From DASVDE01 sp963740065 (lineage in GTDB: Bacteria > Actinomycetota > Thermoleophilia > Solirubrobacterales > 70-9), in NCBI GenBank assembly GCA_963740065.1, contig CAVUCS010000001.1:62001-126000 (forward strand): a stretch of DNA of 64,000 nucleotides. The letters run 5' to 3'. Positions within the stretch are counted from its first letter, which is position 1. Every line of letters starts with the position of its first letter. The notes beneath the pieces are model-generated. The model was given only the letters and a program-made list of their open reading frames with translations, had not been told where the DNA came from and did not search any database. Made by a program: the position numbers and the translations under genes. This document shows, one piece after another, positions 18,388 through 27,317 of this stretch.

Positions 18388-19884
18388 TTGGTGGAGGCGT
18401 TGGAGCATCTCGATGTGTTGGTCGTTGGCGCCGGGATCTCCGGGGTTGGCGCCGGCGTTCATCTGGGGGAGCGCTGCCCCGGGCAGACCTACGCGATCCT
18501 CGAGGCGCGGGAGGACCTGGGCGGGACCTGGGACCTCTTCCGCTACCCCGGCATCCGCTCGGACTCCGACATGCACACGCTCGGCTACGGGTTCAAGCCT
18601 TGGGCGCAGGCGAAGTCGATCGTCGACGGCCCCGCGATCCTCAACTACGTCCACCAGACCGCTCGTGAGAACGGGGTCGAGCCGAAGATCCGCTTCAACC
18701 GTCGCGTCGTCGGCGCCGAGTGGTCGACCGCTGACTCCCGTTGGACGGTGACGGTCGAGCGCGCCGACACGGGGGAGACGGAGCAGCTCACCTGCGGCTT
18801 CCTCTGGATGTGCAGCGGCTACTACCGCTACGACGAGGGCTACACCCCCGAGTTTCCCGGCGTCGAGAGATTCGCCGGGCGCATCGTCCACCCTCAGCAC
18901 TGGCCCGAGGACCTCGACTACACCGGCAAGCGCGTCGTCGTGATCGGCAGCGGCGCCACCGCGGTGACTCTGGCGCCGGCGATGGCGGAGAGAGCCGCGC
19001 AGGTGACGATGCTGCAGCGCTCGCCCACCTACATCTTCGCCCTGCCCGACGAGGACCGCATCGCCGGGGCGCTGTTCCGCTACCTGCCGGACCGCGTCGC
19101 CAACCGGATCGTGCGCTGGAAAAACGTCCTGCTCTCGACCCTCGTCTTCCAGCTCTGCCGTCGCCGTCCTCAGCTCGCCAAGAGAATTCTGCGCAGAGGC
19201 GCGCAGCGCGCGCTGCCGCCCGGCTACGACATCGACAAGCACTTCACGCCTAAGTACAACCCGTGGGAGCAGCGCCCCTGCGCGGCGCCCAACGGCGACC
19301 TCTTCCGGGCGATTCGGGAGGGCGGCGTCTCGATGGTGACCGACCGGATCGCCGGCTTCACCGAGAGTGGGATCGCCTTGGAGTCGGGTGAGGAGCTGGA
19401 GGCTGACGTGATCGTCACCGCGACCGGGCTGAACCTGCTCTTCCTCGGCGGCGCGAGATTCACCGTCGACGGGGAGGAGGTCGACCTGCCCGGCAAGATG
19501 ACCTACAAGACGATGATGATGAACGGCGTTCCCAACCTCGCCTTCACGATCGGCTACACCAACGCGTCCTGGACGCTGAAAGCCGACATCGCCGCCGAGT
19601 ACGTCTGCCGCCTGCTCAACCACATGGACGCGAACGGCGAAAGCAGATGCGTGCCCGAGCTGACCGATCCCTCGGTGACCGAGGAGCCGATCATGAACCT
19701 CAACTCCGGCTACATCATGCGCTCGGCCCACCTGCTTCCCAAACAGGGCTCGAAGGCGCCGTGGAAATTGCGCCAGGTCTATGCCCTCGACGCGAGGACA
19801 CTGCGCCGCGCCCCGATCGACGACGGCGCCCTGCGATTCTCCAGCCCGGCGCCCGAGCCGCGGTCGCTCGAGAAGGTCGCCTAG
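18388..19884 (+). CDS. Baeyer-Villiger-type flavin monooxygenase (EthA-like)
   Basis: The product is 498 residues. It has a first FAD Rossmann motif 'VVGAGISGVGAG' near the N-terminus, a second nucleotide motif 'VIGSGATAVT', and between them 'FAGRIVHPQHWP' (from about residue 162), which fits the Baeyer-Villiger fingerprint FxGxxxHxxxWP. These enzymes use FAD, NADPH and O2 to oxidise ketones or sulfides; the natural substrate is unknown. The start is a TTG at 18388 with an in-frame GTG three bases later, and neither has a strong ribosome-binding site. It stands alone after the divergent hairpin. Confidence 0.9.
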   Translation: MVEALEHLDVLVVGAGISGVGAGVHLGERCPGQTYAILEAREDLGGTWDLFRYPGIRSDSDMHTLGYGFKPWAQAKSIVDGPAILNYVHQTARENGVEPKIRFNRRVVGAEWSTADSRWTVTVERADTGETEQLTCGFLWMCSGYYRYDEGYTPEFPGVERFAGRIVHPQHWPEDLDYTGKRVVVIGSGATAVTLAPAMAERAAQVTMLQRSPTYIFALPDEDRIAGALFRYLPDRVANRIVRWKNVLLSTLVFQLCRRRPQLAKRILRRGAQRALPPGYDIDKHFTPKYNPWEQRPCAAPNGDLFRAIREGGVSMVTDRIAGFTESGIALESGEELEADVIVTATGLNLLFLGGARFTVDGEEVDLPGKMTYKTMMMNGVPNLAFTIGYTNASWTLKADIAAEYVCRLLNHMDANGESRCVPELTDPSVTEEPIMNLNSGYIMRSAHLLPKQGSKAPWKLRQVYALDARTLRRAPIDDGALRFSSPAPEPRSLEKVA

Positions 19885-19989
19885 TTTTCTGACAGACTGA
19901 ATGGCCACCGGCGTGGGCTTTTTCTTCGGTGCCGTACTCGGCGTTTTTGCCCTCGGGTTGGATGCCCTTACGTGATCTAGACTTCGACT

Positions 19990-20229
19990 ATGGCCTTGCG
20001 CATCGCTCTCTTTCTCGTACCAACCGTTGTCGTCGCCGTGCTTGTGCCCACGCTCAATGCCCTTGATGCCAATCCCGGCGTCGCAGTCGCTTCGCTTGGC
20101 ATGGTCGCTGTTCTGTCCGGCGGCGCTCTCGGCGTCTTTGCCGACCGGCTGCCCGAGCTTCCATTTGCACGCCATCGACGCGCCTCTGTTGCCGGCGGAA
20201 TCACCGGCAGTCACGACGCTCGCCGCTGA
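19990..20229 (+). CDS. Small predicted membrane protein
   Basis: This 79-residue frame starts 'MALRIALFLVPTVVVAVLVP' and has a second hydrophobic stretch 'VAVASLGMVAVLSGGALGVF', so two membrane helices are likely, then a basic tail. No family was recognised. It precedes the ABC exporter genes by 23 bases on the same strand but has no obvious ribosome-binding site; the call rests on hydrophobic pattern alone. Confidence 0.4.
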   Translation: MALRIALFLVPTVVVAVLVPTLNALDANPGVAVASLGMVAVLSGGALGVFADRLPELPFARHRRASVAGGITGSHDARR

Positions 20230-20252
20230 CCGACGCTTGCTCTTCACTACCG

Positions 20253-21029
20253 TTGCCGCTCGTGAGTGAGCGGGCGCTGCATATCGAGGACCTGGCGAAG
20301 CGCTACCCGACCGGGGTGGAGGCGCTGCGCGGGGTGTCGCTGGATATTGAGCCGGGGGAGTTCTTCGGGCTGCTCGGGCCGAACGGGGCGGGCAAGTCGA
20401 CGCTGATCCACTGCACGACCGGGCTGGCGCAGCCGACCGGGGGCTCGATCGAGGTCTTTGGACATGACGCGATCGGCGATTACGGCGACGCGCGCCAGGC
20501 AGTCGGCCTGGCGCCGCAGGAGCTGAATCTCGACTGGTTCCTCACGGTCGAGGAGACACTGGACTTCCACGGCGGTTATTTCGGGATGCCCAAGCGCGAG
20601 CGGCGCGAGCGCGCCAAGGAGCTGCTGGAGGTCTTCTCCCTCACCGACAAGCGGGACGAGCGCACGCGCACCCTCTCCGGCGGGATGAAGCGGCGGCTGA
20701 TCCTCGCCCGCGCGCTGATGCACCGGCCGCGCCTTTTGATCCTCGACGAGCCGACCGCCGGCGTCGACATCGAGCTGCGGTTGGAGCTGTGGCACTACGT
20801 GAAGCGGATCAACCAGGAGGGGACGACGATCCTGCTCACCACCCACTACCTGGAGGAGGCGGAGCAGCTCTGCAACAAGATCGCCTTCATCAACAACGGG
20901 GAGATCGCCGCCGGAGGGACGAGCGCGGAGCTGACCAGCAAGTACGGGGTCGCCAACCTCGAGGACGCCTACCTGGCGCTGGTCGGCCGCAATGAGCTGT
21001 CGCGCTCGAAGATCGAGGAGGCGGTCTGA
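20253..21029 (+). CDS. ABC-2 type exporter ATP-binding protein
   Basis: The product is up to 258 residues with Walker A 'GLLGPNGAGKSTLIH', Q-loop 'LAPQELNLDW', signature 'TLSGGMKRRL', Walker B 'LLILDEPTAGVD' and switch His 'LTTHYLEEAEQL'. This matches DrrA/NodI-like ATPases of ABC-2 exporters. The TTG at 20253 or the in-frame GTG at 20262 may be the real start. It overlaps the permease gene as ATGA, so ATPase and permease are made together. Substrate (drug, lipid or polysaccharide) unknown. Confidence 0.93.
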   Translation: MPLVSERALHIEDLAKRYPTGVEALRGVSLDIEPGEFFGLLGPNGAGKSTLIHCTTGLAQPTGGSIEVFGHDAIGDYGDARQAVGLAPQELNLDWFLTVEETLDFHGGYFGMPKRERRERAKELLEVFSLTDKRDERTRTLSGGMKRRLILARALMHRPRLLILDEPTAGVDIELRLELWHYVKRINQEGTTILLTTHYLEEAEQLCNKIAFINNGEIAAGGTSAELTSKYGVANLEDAYLALVGRNELSRSKIEEAV

Positions 21030-21797
21030 TGAGCGCCGCCCAGATTCGCCTGCTGACCCTCTGGCGCCGCGAGGTCAACCGCTTCATGAAGATCAAGAAG
21101 CAGACGATCGGCGCGCCGCTGTTGGAGACCTTCCTCTACATCTCCGTCTTCGGCGCCGCGCTCGGCTCGCGGGTGGGGGAGCTGCACGGGATCGACTACG
21201 TCGTCTTCGTCATCCCCGGGCTGATCATGATGGCCTGGTCGATCAACGCCTTCGCCAACAACTCCTCCTCGATCCTCCAGCAGAAGTTCCAGGGGGCGAT
21301 CCAGGACCAGCTCTCATCGCCCGCCTCGCCGCTGGAGCTGCTGATGGCCTTCTCCCTGGGGGGCTTCATGCGCGGGCTGGTGGTGGCGCTGCTCACCTTC
21401 ATCGCCGCCTCGTTGCTGGTCGACCTGCCGGTCGATCACGTCCTGGTCCTGATCCCCTCGCTCTTCCTCGTCGGCTTCTTCTTCTCCCAGCTGGGAGTGC
21501 TGATCGGCGTCCGCGCCGAGCAGTTCGACGACGTCGCGATCGCGCAGACCTTCGTCCTGCAGCCGCTGATCTTCCTCGGCGGCGTCTTCTACTCCGCCTC
21601 CCTGCTGCCGGAGCCGTTCCAGACCCTGACCCACTTCAACCCCGTCTACTACATGATCAACCTGGTCCGCTACGGCTTCCTCGGACTACACCGAGGCCAG
21701 CGTCGCCCTCTCCCTCCTGGCCCTGACCGCCGCCACCGCGGCCCTCTTCTTCGTCAACCTGCGCCTCTTCAGCCGCGGCTACAGATTGCGCGCCTAG
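21029..21797 (+). CDS. ABC-2 type exporter permease (frameshift near C-terminus)
   Basis: The ATG at 21029 overlaps the ATPase stop. The product has about six hydrophobic segments and the ABC-2 family pattern ('PLIFLGGVFYSASLLPEPFQ', 'LTHFNPVYYMINLVRYGFLG'). After 'YGFLG' (about 21690) the frame slips; in the correct frame coding continues as 'DYTEASVALSLLALTAATAA' and 'RLFSRGYRLRA' to the TAG at 21795-21797. A single-base indel therefore hides the last transmembrane helix. Repaired length is about 256 residues, as usual. Confidence 0.88.
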
Positions 21798-21805
21798 GCC
21801 GGGCT

Positions 21806-21850
21806 GGTGAAACGCATTTACCATCTATAACCGGGTAAACGCGTTTCACC
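21806..21850. repeat. Intergenic hairpin, 17-bp arms with one mismatch
   Basis: GGTGAAACGCATTTACC pairs with GGTAAACGCGTTTCACC around the loop ATCTATAACCG. It lies 8 bases after the permease stop and before a co-directional gene. It shares GTGAAACGCAT with the hairpin at 28330. Confidence 0.8.
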
Positions 21851-21875
21851 TCGGTTTTGGGCGTATGCTTCGTCG

Positions 21876-23450
21876 ATGAAACGGGGGAGAGCGAGGGTTT
21901 TCGGCTGTCTGATGGGGATTGCCGCGTTGGCGGCGATGGCCGGGGCGGGCGGCGCTTCGGCGACGACTTTCTGCGTGCCGAGCTTCGGGCCCAACTGCCC
22001 GAATTCGGGCGGCAACGTCGCTGAGGCCGACCTCGAGAAAGCGATGGGGCTGAACGGGAGAGACGGCATCGCGGACACGATCATCATCGCCGCCGGGACG
22101 CGCACGGAGGACGCCGCCTATGAGCCGGTTGGATGGGAGAACGCCGGGACCTTCTCGCCCGAGGGGAGTGACCCGCTGACGATCACCGGTGCCGGTCCCG
22201 GCAGCACCTTCCTCACCAGCAACGGCACCGGGAACATCTTCCTCGTCAGCTTCAGCTCCAATAACACCCGGGCGATCACGATGCGCGATCTGACGATCAG
22301 AATTCCCGCGACCTTCGGCGATGGGTCTGGCGCAGGGATCCTGCTCGCTACCAATGACACGCTCGACAATGTCGACGTCGTTAGCCTCAATCCGGGCTCC
22401 GACGGGGTGATTGCCACCGGGCTCGGCAATGTTTTCCGCAACGGCGAGATTCGAGATGACGGCGGCAACGGGACGATCGACTATGGGCTCAGCGCGGACG
22501 GCACCAGCGGCGCCGGTGCCCTGACGGTTGAGGACGCAATCATCAGGAGAGCCAGCTGGGCGTTGGTAGCGAACTCGAAAGGGACACTGACCGCGCGCCG
22601 CGTCTCGGAAATCGGGACCCGGACATACGGCGCGATCGTTTCGAGCGGATTGTTGACCGTAGAGAACTCGGTGATGACTATCGACGATGGCGTTGGCCTG
22701 CATGCGTCGGCAGCGGCCGATGATGCCTCACTCGTCGCCAACCACGTCACGATCGTCAACTCCGGCGGCACCAATCCCGCCCTCGAAGGGAAAAAGTTTG
22801 GCGGCGGCGCCGGGGACGCATCGGTGGCTGCGTCCAATTCCATTTTCCGTGGCTTCTCCTCCGGCTACCTGGCCGACACCGTGATTGGCCCCGGAATTGG
22901 CTTCGTCAAAGTCAGAGCCAGCTATTCGAATGTTCTCTCAACCGGCTCCAGCGTCAACGGCCAGATCGACTTTAAAACGGGCAACACCAGCGTCGACCCG
23001 CTGCTCAACTCCGACTTCTCACTGCCTTCGAATTCGCCGGCTGTCGACGCCGGCGATCCGGCGCCTGGGGGGTTGGCGGTCGACTTCCTCGGTGCGCCGC
23101 GTCCGGTGGACGGCAACGGTGACGGGTCGGCCGTCCGCGACATGGGGGCGTTCGAGTACCAGGTGCCGGTCGTCCCTCAACCTCCGGTCCCACTGCCCAA
23201 CACCAAGATCGTCAGAGGTCCCGGCAAAAGACTCGCCAAGGGCAAGGCCAAGTTCGTCTTCCGCTCGACCGTGGCCGGTTCGACCTTCCTCTGCAAGCTG
23301 GACAGAAGAAAGGCGAAGGCTTGTAGATCGCCGAAGCTCTACAGAAGCCTCAGACCGGGCAAACACGTCTTCAAGGTCTGGGCGATTGGCGCGGGCGGCA
23401 GAGACCCGACTCCGGCCAAGAAGAGATTCCGCGTCCCAGACTCGAAATAA
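21876..23450 (+). CDS. Secreted right-handed beta-helix protein with C-terminal Cys-paired module
   Basis: The product is 524 residues with an N-terminal signal peptide ('VFGCLMGIAALAAMAGAGGA', then ASA). The body has parallel beta-helix coils ('AITMRDLTIRIPATFGDGSG', 'DTLDNVDVVSLNPGSDGVI') and a 'DPLLNSDFSLPSNSPAVDAG' terminator common in pectin-lyase-like proteins. After a Pro-rich linker comes a roughly 75-residue module with 'STFLCKLDRRKAKAC' and 'LRPGKHVFKVWAIGAGG'. The same module ends the subtilase at 38.7-39.0 kb. No catalytic residues of a polysaccharide lyase were identified, so a surface-binding role is as likely. Arginine is mostly AGA. Confidence 0.8.
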   Translation: MKRGRARVFGCLMGIAALAAMAGAGGASATTFCVPSFGPNCPNSGGNVAEADLEKAMGLNGRDGIADTIIIAAGTRTEDAAYEPVGWENAGTFSPEGSDPLTITGAGPGSTFLTSNGTGNIFLVSFSSNNTRAITMRDLTIRIPATFGDGSGAGILLATNDTLDNVDVVSLNPGSDGVIATGLGNVFRNGEIRDDGGNGTIDYGLSADGTSGAGALTVEDAIIRRASWALVANSKGTLTARRVSEIGTRTYGAIVSSGLLTVENSVMTIDDGVGLHASAAADDASLVANHVTIVNSGGTNPALEGKKFGGGAGDASVAASNSIFRGFSSGYLADTVIGPGIGFVKVRASYSNVLSTGSSVNGQIDFKTGNTSVDPLLNSDFSLPSNSPAVDAGDPAPGGLAVDFLGAPRPVDGNGDGSAVRDMGAFEYQVPVVPQPPVPLPNTKIVRGPGKRLAKGKAKFVFRSTVAGSTFLCKLDRRKAKACRSPKLYRSLRPGKHVFKVWAIGAGGRDPTPAKKRFRVPDSK

Positions 23451-23503
23451 CCGTTCCGCTGCGACTTATCCCTGACATACAGGGATAAGTCGCAGCGGAA
23501 CGG
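23451..23503. repeat. Intergenic hairpin, 24-bp perfect arms (family A)
   Basis: Arms CCGTTCCGCTGCGACTTATC plus CCTG and the exact complement enclose the loop ACATA. It lies between convergent genes. The core CCGCTGCGACTTATCCC recurs at 32033 and 36672. Confidence 0.9.
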
Positions 23504-23512
23504 CTTGGTGGG

Positions 23513-24943
23513 TCAGTCCGCGGCGGGGACGCCGCCGGCGACTACGTTGACGAAGTTCTCCAGGTGGCGGGTGGTCCAGCACTCGAAGGTGCCGTCGCAG
23601 TGGCGCTCGTAGGCGGCCATCACCGAGTCGCCGTAGTTCCAGTACAGGCGCGGCTCGGGGTTTAGCCAGAAGAGGCGGCCGGCGCGCTCGGCGACTTGGG
23701 CGAAGACTTCGGCGTGGGGCTCGCGGCCGTTGGTGCGGGCGTCGCCGAGGACGATCACGGTCGAGCGCGGGTCGAGGTCGTCGGATATCTCGGTCAGGAA
23801 CTCGAGCCAGACGCGGCCGTAGTCGGTGTAGCCGGAGACGTCGGCGACGCCGCCCTCGCTGGAGATCCGTCTGGCGATGACGCGGAAGTCGCGCTCGTGC
23901 TCGAAGACCTCGGTCACCTCGGAGATGCGCTCGATGAAGACGAAGCTGCGCAGTCTGCGGAAGGAGTCGTGCAGGGCGTGCAGGACGGAGAGGAAGAAGA
24001 CGCTGGCCGAGGTGACCGAGGTGGAGACGTCGCAGAGGACGTAGATCTCCGGCCGCCGCGGCCGCTTCGGCCGGTAGCGCAGGTGCATCGGCACGCCGCC
24101 GGTCTCCAGCGAGGCGCGCATCGTGCGCCGCACGTCGACGTGGCGGCCCTTGTTGCGCCCGCGCTGCTCGTGCCCGAGCGTCGCCAGGCGCCGCTTCATC
24201 TGGGAGACGGCGCGGTGCACGGCGGCCAGGTCCTGGGTCGGGCTTGTCGGCAGGGCGCGGTCCAGCTCGGCCAGCGGCCGGGAGGGGGGGAGGGTGGAGG
24301 TGCGCTCGATCAGGTCTCGCTCCAGCTCCCGCCGCAGGTGCCGCTCGAATCTGTTGAGTTGGTCGCGGTCGATCGGCGGCAACTCGGCGGCGCCGTCCTG
24401 CGCCTGACCTTGCGGTTGGGTCCCGGCCGACAGCCCGAGCGTGCGGCGGATGCGCTGCACGTCGACGCCGACCACGCCCGATCCCTCGCCCTCGCGCCCG
24501 AAGGCAGCGATCGCCAGCCGCGCCAGGTCGCGCAGCGCGTCCTCGTCGCCCGCCGCGATCGCCTCGCGGACCTGCTCACGCAGCGCGTCGATGTCCAGCT
24601 GCGAGCCCTCGCCGTCCTCTCCCGCCCCGCCGGCGGCGCGCTCGTCCCGCTCTCCGACTCCGTGCTCGATCGCCTCGGCCTCGGCCGCCCGGAAGAAGAA
24701 GCGGTCGAAGAGCAGCTCGAAGACGCGCCGGTCCTCCTGCGACTTGGCGATCGTCGTCGCCAGGCTCTCGCGGAAGTCCTCCGGCTCGGTCCACGGCACC
24801 TGATCCAGCGCCGCGAAGGCGTCGAGGATCTCCGAGGTCCCGACCGCGACCCCCTCGCCGCGCAGCTCCTCGCAGAAGCTCAGCAGCTTCGCCGCCAGCC
24901 CCGGGGGGCCGGACTCAGGCTTGGGGCCGTAGGGGGTCGGCAA
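23513..24943 (-). CDS. CoxE-like VWA-domain protein
   Basis: The product is 476 residues. The N-terminal half is helical and charged. The C-terminal half is a von Willebrand A domain with the metal-binding motif 'LCDVSTSVTSASVFF' (DxSxS) and 'STVIVLGDARTNGREPHAEVF'. This matches the CoxE family, which works with a MoxR/CoxD AAA ATPase to insert metals or remodel complexes. The ATG at 24943 lies within the MoxR gene (29-base overlap), so the two are co-translated. No CO-dehydrogenase or other client genes are nearby, so the client is unknown. Confidence 0.88.
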   Translation of the reverse strand: MPTPYGPKPESGPPGLAAKLLSFCEELRGEGVAVGTSEILDAFAALDQVPWTEPEDFRESLATTIAKSQEDRRVFELLFDRFFFRAAEAEAIEHGVGERDERAAGGAGEDGEGSQLDIDALREQVREAIAAGDEDALRDLARLAIAAFGREGEGSGVVGVDVQRIRRTLGLSAGTQPQGQAQDGAAELPPIDRDQLNRFERHLRRELERDLIERTSTLPPSRPLAELDRALPTSPTQDLAAVHRAVSQMKRRLATLGHEQRGRNKGRHVDVRRTMRASLETGGVPMHLRYRPKRPRRPEIYVLCDVSTSVTSASVFFLSVLHALHDSFRRLRSFVFIERISEVTEVFEHERDFRVIARRISSEGGVADVSGYTDYGRVWLEFLTEISDDLDPRSTVIVLGDARTNGREPHAEVFAQVAERAGRLFWLNPEPRLYWNYGDSVMAAYERHCDGTFECWTTRHLENFVNVVAGGVPAAD

Positions 24944-25796
24944 GCTTCACCCCGACTCGCTCCGCCACGAGGTCGATGTCCGTGCGGTGCTTGACGATGA
25001 TCGACATCGACTGCTGGAAGACCTCCTGGTCGATGTCCTCGGCGCCCATCAGCAGCAGCGTCCGCGCCCAGTCGATCGACTCTGCGATCGAGGGCGGCTT
25101 CTTCAGGTCGAGCGCGCGCACCATCCGCACCACCTCGACCAGGCGCCGCGCCAGCGCCTCATCCAGCTCCGGCGCGTGCAGGCGGACGATCTCCATCTCC
25201 CGCTCGATCTCGGGGTAGTCGAGCCAGAGGTAGAGGCAGCGCCGCTTCAGCGCCTCGGTCAGCTCGCGCGAGTTGTTCGAGGTGAGGACGACGATCGGCA
25301 TCGTCGTCGCCGCGACCTCGCCCAGCTCGGGGATCGTGATTTGGAAATCGGAGAGCAGCTCGAGCAGCATCGCCTCGAACTCCTGGTCGGTCTTGTCGAT
25401 CTCGTCGATCAGGAGGACGACCGGCTCGGGGCTGGCGATCGCCTGCATCAGCGGCCGCTCGAGCAGGAACTCCTCGCTGAAGATGTCCCCGTGGACGTCC
25501 TCCCAGCCGTCCTCGCCGCCGGCCTGGATGCGCAGTAGCTGCTTGCGGTAGTTCCACTCGTAGAGCGCCTTCGCCTCGTCCAGGCCTTCGTAGCACTGGA
25601 GGCGGATCAGCTCGCGCCCGGTGGAGCGCGACAGAGCCTTGGCCAACTCCGTCTTGCCGACCCCCGCTGGACCCTCGACCAGGACCGGCTTGCCGAGCCG
25701 CTGCGCGAGGAAGGAGACCAGCGCCGCCGACTCGTCGGCGAGGTAGCCGGCCTTCGCCAACCCCTCCTTCACTTCGGCCACAGAGCCATCGGGCAT
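24915..25796 (-). CDS. MoxR/CoxD-type AAA ATPase
   Basis: The product is 293 residues: Walker A 'VEGPAGVGKTELAKA' (from about residue 37), Walker B 'PVVLLIDEIDKTDQEFE', sensor 1 'VVLTSNNSRELTEALKRRCL' and a sensor 2 region in the C-terminal lid. These ATPases act as chaperones with VWA proteins, and the downstream overlapping gene is such a protein. The start at 25796 abuts a divergent small membrane gene. Confidence 0.9.
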   Translation of the reverse strand: MPDGSVAEVKEGLAKAGYLADESAALVSFLAQRLGKPVLVEGPAGVGKTELAKALSRSTGRELIRLQCYEGLDEAKALYEWNYRKQLLRIQAGGEDGWEDVHGDIFSEEFLLERPLMQAIASPEPVVLLIDEIDKTDQEFEAMLLELLSDFQITIPELGEVAATTMPIVVLTSNNSRELTEALKRRCLYLWLDYPEIEREMEIVRLHAPELDEALARRLVEVVRMVRALDLKKPPSIAESIDWARTLLLMGAEDIDQEVFQQSMSIIVKHRTDIDLVAERVGVKLADPLRPQA

Positions 25797-25803
25797 GGGG
25801 GCG

Positions 25804-26070
25804 ATGATAATTGCCCGCGTGCTCGACCTCGCCCTTGCCCTCGTCCTGCCGCTTGCCTCGGTGCTTCCGCAAACGGCCGGCCCCTACATCGCGCTGATGC
25901 TGGCCGGGTTCGCGATCGGCATCCTCGGGCACCTGACCCAGGAGCGCTGGCTGGTCGCCGCCGGGGTGGTCCTGATCTTTTTCGGCGCCTTCCTCTTCCC
26001 GCTGGCGGTCAACCTGACCAGCGGCGACCGGCCGCCGCCGGTCAGGACCTCCTCCGGACTCGGCCAATAG
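25804..26070 (+). CDS. Small three-helix membrane protein
   Basis: This protein of about 88 residues has three hydrophobic segments ('VLDLALALVLPLASVLP', 'YIALMLAGFAIGILGHL', 'WLVAAGVVLIFFGAFLFPLA') and a short polar tail. The ATG at 25804 is preferred because of the G-rich stretch before it; an ATG at 25795 would overlap the divergent MoxR start. No named family recognised. A short ACGCC tandem repeat (26081-26100) follows. Confidence 0.6.
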   Translation: MIIARVLDLALALVLPLASVLPQTAGPYIALMLAGFAIGILGHLTQERWLVAAGVVLIFFGAFLFPLAVNLTSGDRPPPVRTSSGLGQ

Positions 26071-26128
26071 CCTACGATCCACGCCACGCCACGCCACGCC
26101 GACCCGATTCGCCAGGAGGCCAACCGCT

Positions 26129-27307
26129 TTGAGCCGATTCCGCACCTTCTTCCTTTTTGCCGCGCTGATTGCGCTCGCGACCGCGTTTGCCGCCTGTGGC
26201 AGCAGCGGGGGCGGCGACAGCAGCGCCAACCCGCAGACGGTTGTCGACAGCGCCACCTTGAGAGGGATCGAGAGCGGCGACCTTGACCTCGCGATCGGCA
26301 TCGACGCGAAGGGCAGCAGAGGCGGCCACATCGACGTCAGCGTCTCCGGGCCGTTTCAGAATCAGGGCGCCGACGCGCAGTTCCCCCAGCTCGATATGAC
26401 CGTCAAGGCGGATGGCTCGTTTGACGGCGACGTGAACTTTGAGGGCGGCCTGACGCTGCTCGCCAACAGCGCCTACGTCAACTACAGAGGCACTGAGTAC
26501 GCGGTCGACCCGTCCACCTTCAGCTTCGTCAAATCGGCGCTTCAGCAGGCTCAGCAGCAGAACAACTCTCAGGTTCCGGACGTGACCGCCTGCCAGAACG
26601 CGGTCGGCCAACTCAGAGTCGCCGACTTCGTCGACAACCTGACCAACGACGGGACGGCCGATGTCGGCGGGGCAAGTACGACCCACGTCAGCGGCGACCT
26701 CAACGTCAGCGGCGCGATCGACTCGATCGTTGACCTGACCAAGGACCCGGCTTGCGCCGACCAGCTTGGCGCCGCCGGGCCGCTGCCCTCCGAGTCCCAG
26801 CTGAACCAGGCCAAGAGCCAGGTGCAAAGCGCCCTGAAGACCGCCCACGTTGACATCTACGTCGGCGACGACAACATCGTGCGGAGAATCTCCGCCGAGC
26901 TGACGATCGAGCCGCCGGCGGGCTCCGGCAGCAGCGGTCCCGACAGCGTCGACATCTCCATCGACCTGACGATCGACGGGGTCAACGAGGACCAGACGAT
27001 CGAGGCTCCCGGCAGCTCGAAGCCGCTCAACGATCTATTCCTCAAGCTCAACATCAACCCGATCTCGCTGCTCGGCGCGGTTCAGGGCCAGGGCGGTGCC
27101 GGCGCGCCCAACCTCGGCGACTTGCTCGGCGGGCTCAACGGCGCGACCGGGGGCTCGGGCTCCTCGGGGTCGGGCTCGGGCTCGGGTTCCGACTCCGGCG
27201 GCAGCGGCTCATCTGGCTCCGGGAACCCGCAGCAGGCTTACCTCGATTGCCTGAGAGGCGCGAGCACGCCGGTCGACTTGCAGAACTGCGCCAAGTTGCT
27301 GCAGTAA
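26129..27307 (+). CDS. Secreted lipoprotein, LppX/LprG-like
   Basis: The TTG start at 26129 is supported by AGGAGG at about 26114-26119. The N-terminus is a lipoprotein signal with lipobox 'ATAFAACGSS', so the mature protein would be lipidated on Cys and held outside the membrane. The body resembles LppX_LprAFG-type sandwiches ('DLDLAIGIDAKGSRGG', 'NYRGTEYAVDPSTF', 'SALKTAHVDIYVGDDNIVRR'), which carry lipids or help their export. A Ser/Gly-rich linker precedes a short tail with two Cys ('CLRGASTPVDLQNC'). Nearly every internal Arg is AGA. Confidence 0.75.
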   Translation: MSRFRTFFLFAALIALATAFAACGSSGGGDSSANPQTVVDSATLRGIESGDLDLAIGIDAKGSRGGHIDVSVSGPFQNQGADAQFPQLDMTVKADGSFDGDVNFEGGLTLLANSAYVNYRGTEYAVDPSTFSFVKSALQQAQQQNNSQVPDVTACQNAVGQLRVADFVDNLTNDGTADVGGASTTHVSGDLNVSGAIDSIVDLTKDPACADQLGAAGPLPSESQLNQAKSQVQSALKTAHVDIYVGDDNIVRRISAELTIEPPAGSGSSGPDSVDISIDLTIDGVNEDQTIEAPGSSKPLNDLFLKLNINPISLLGAVQGQGGAGAPNLGDLLGGLNGATGGSGSSGSGSGSGSDSGGSGSSGSGNPQQAYLDCLRGASTPVDLQNCAKLLQ

Positions 27308-27317
27308 TGACATAGCG

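Noticed and set aside
26081..26100. ACGCC tandem repeat
   Set aside because: Only four units in a short intergenic gap; no functional signal attached.
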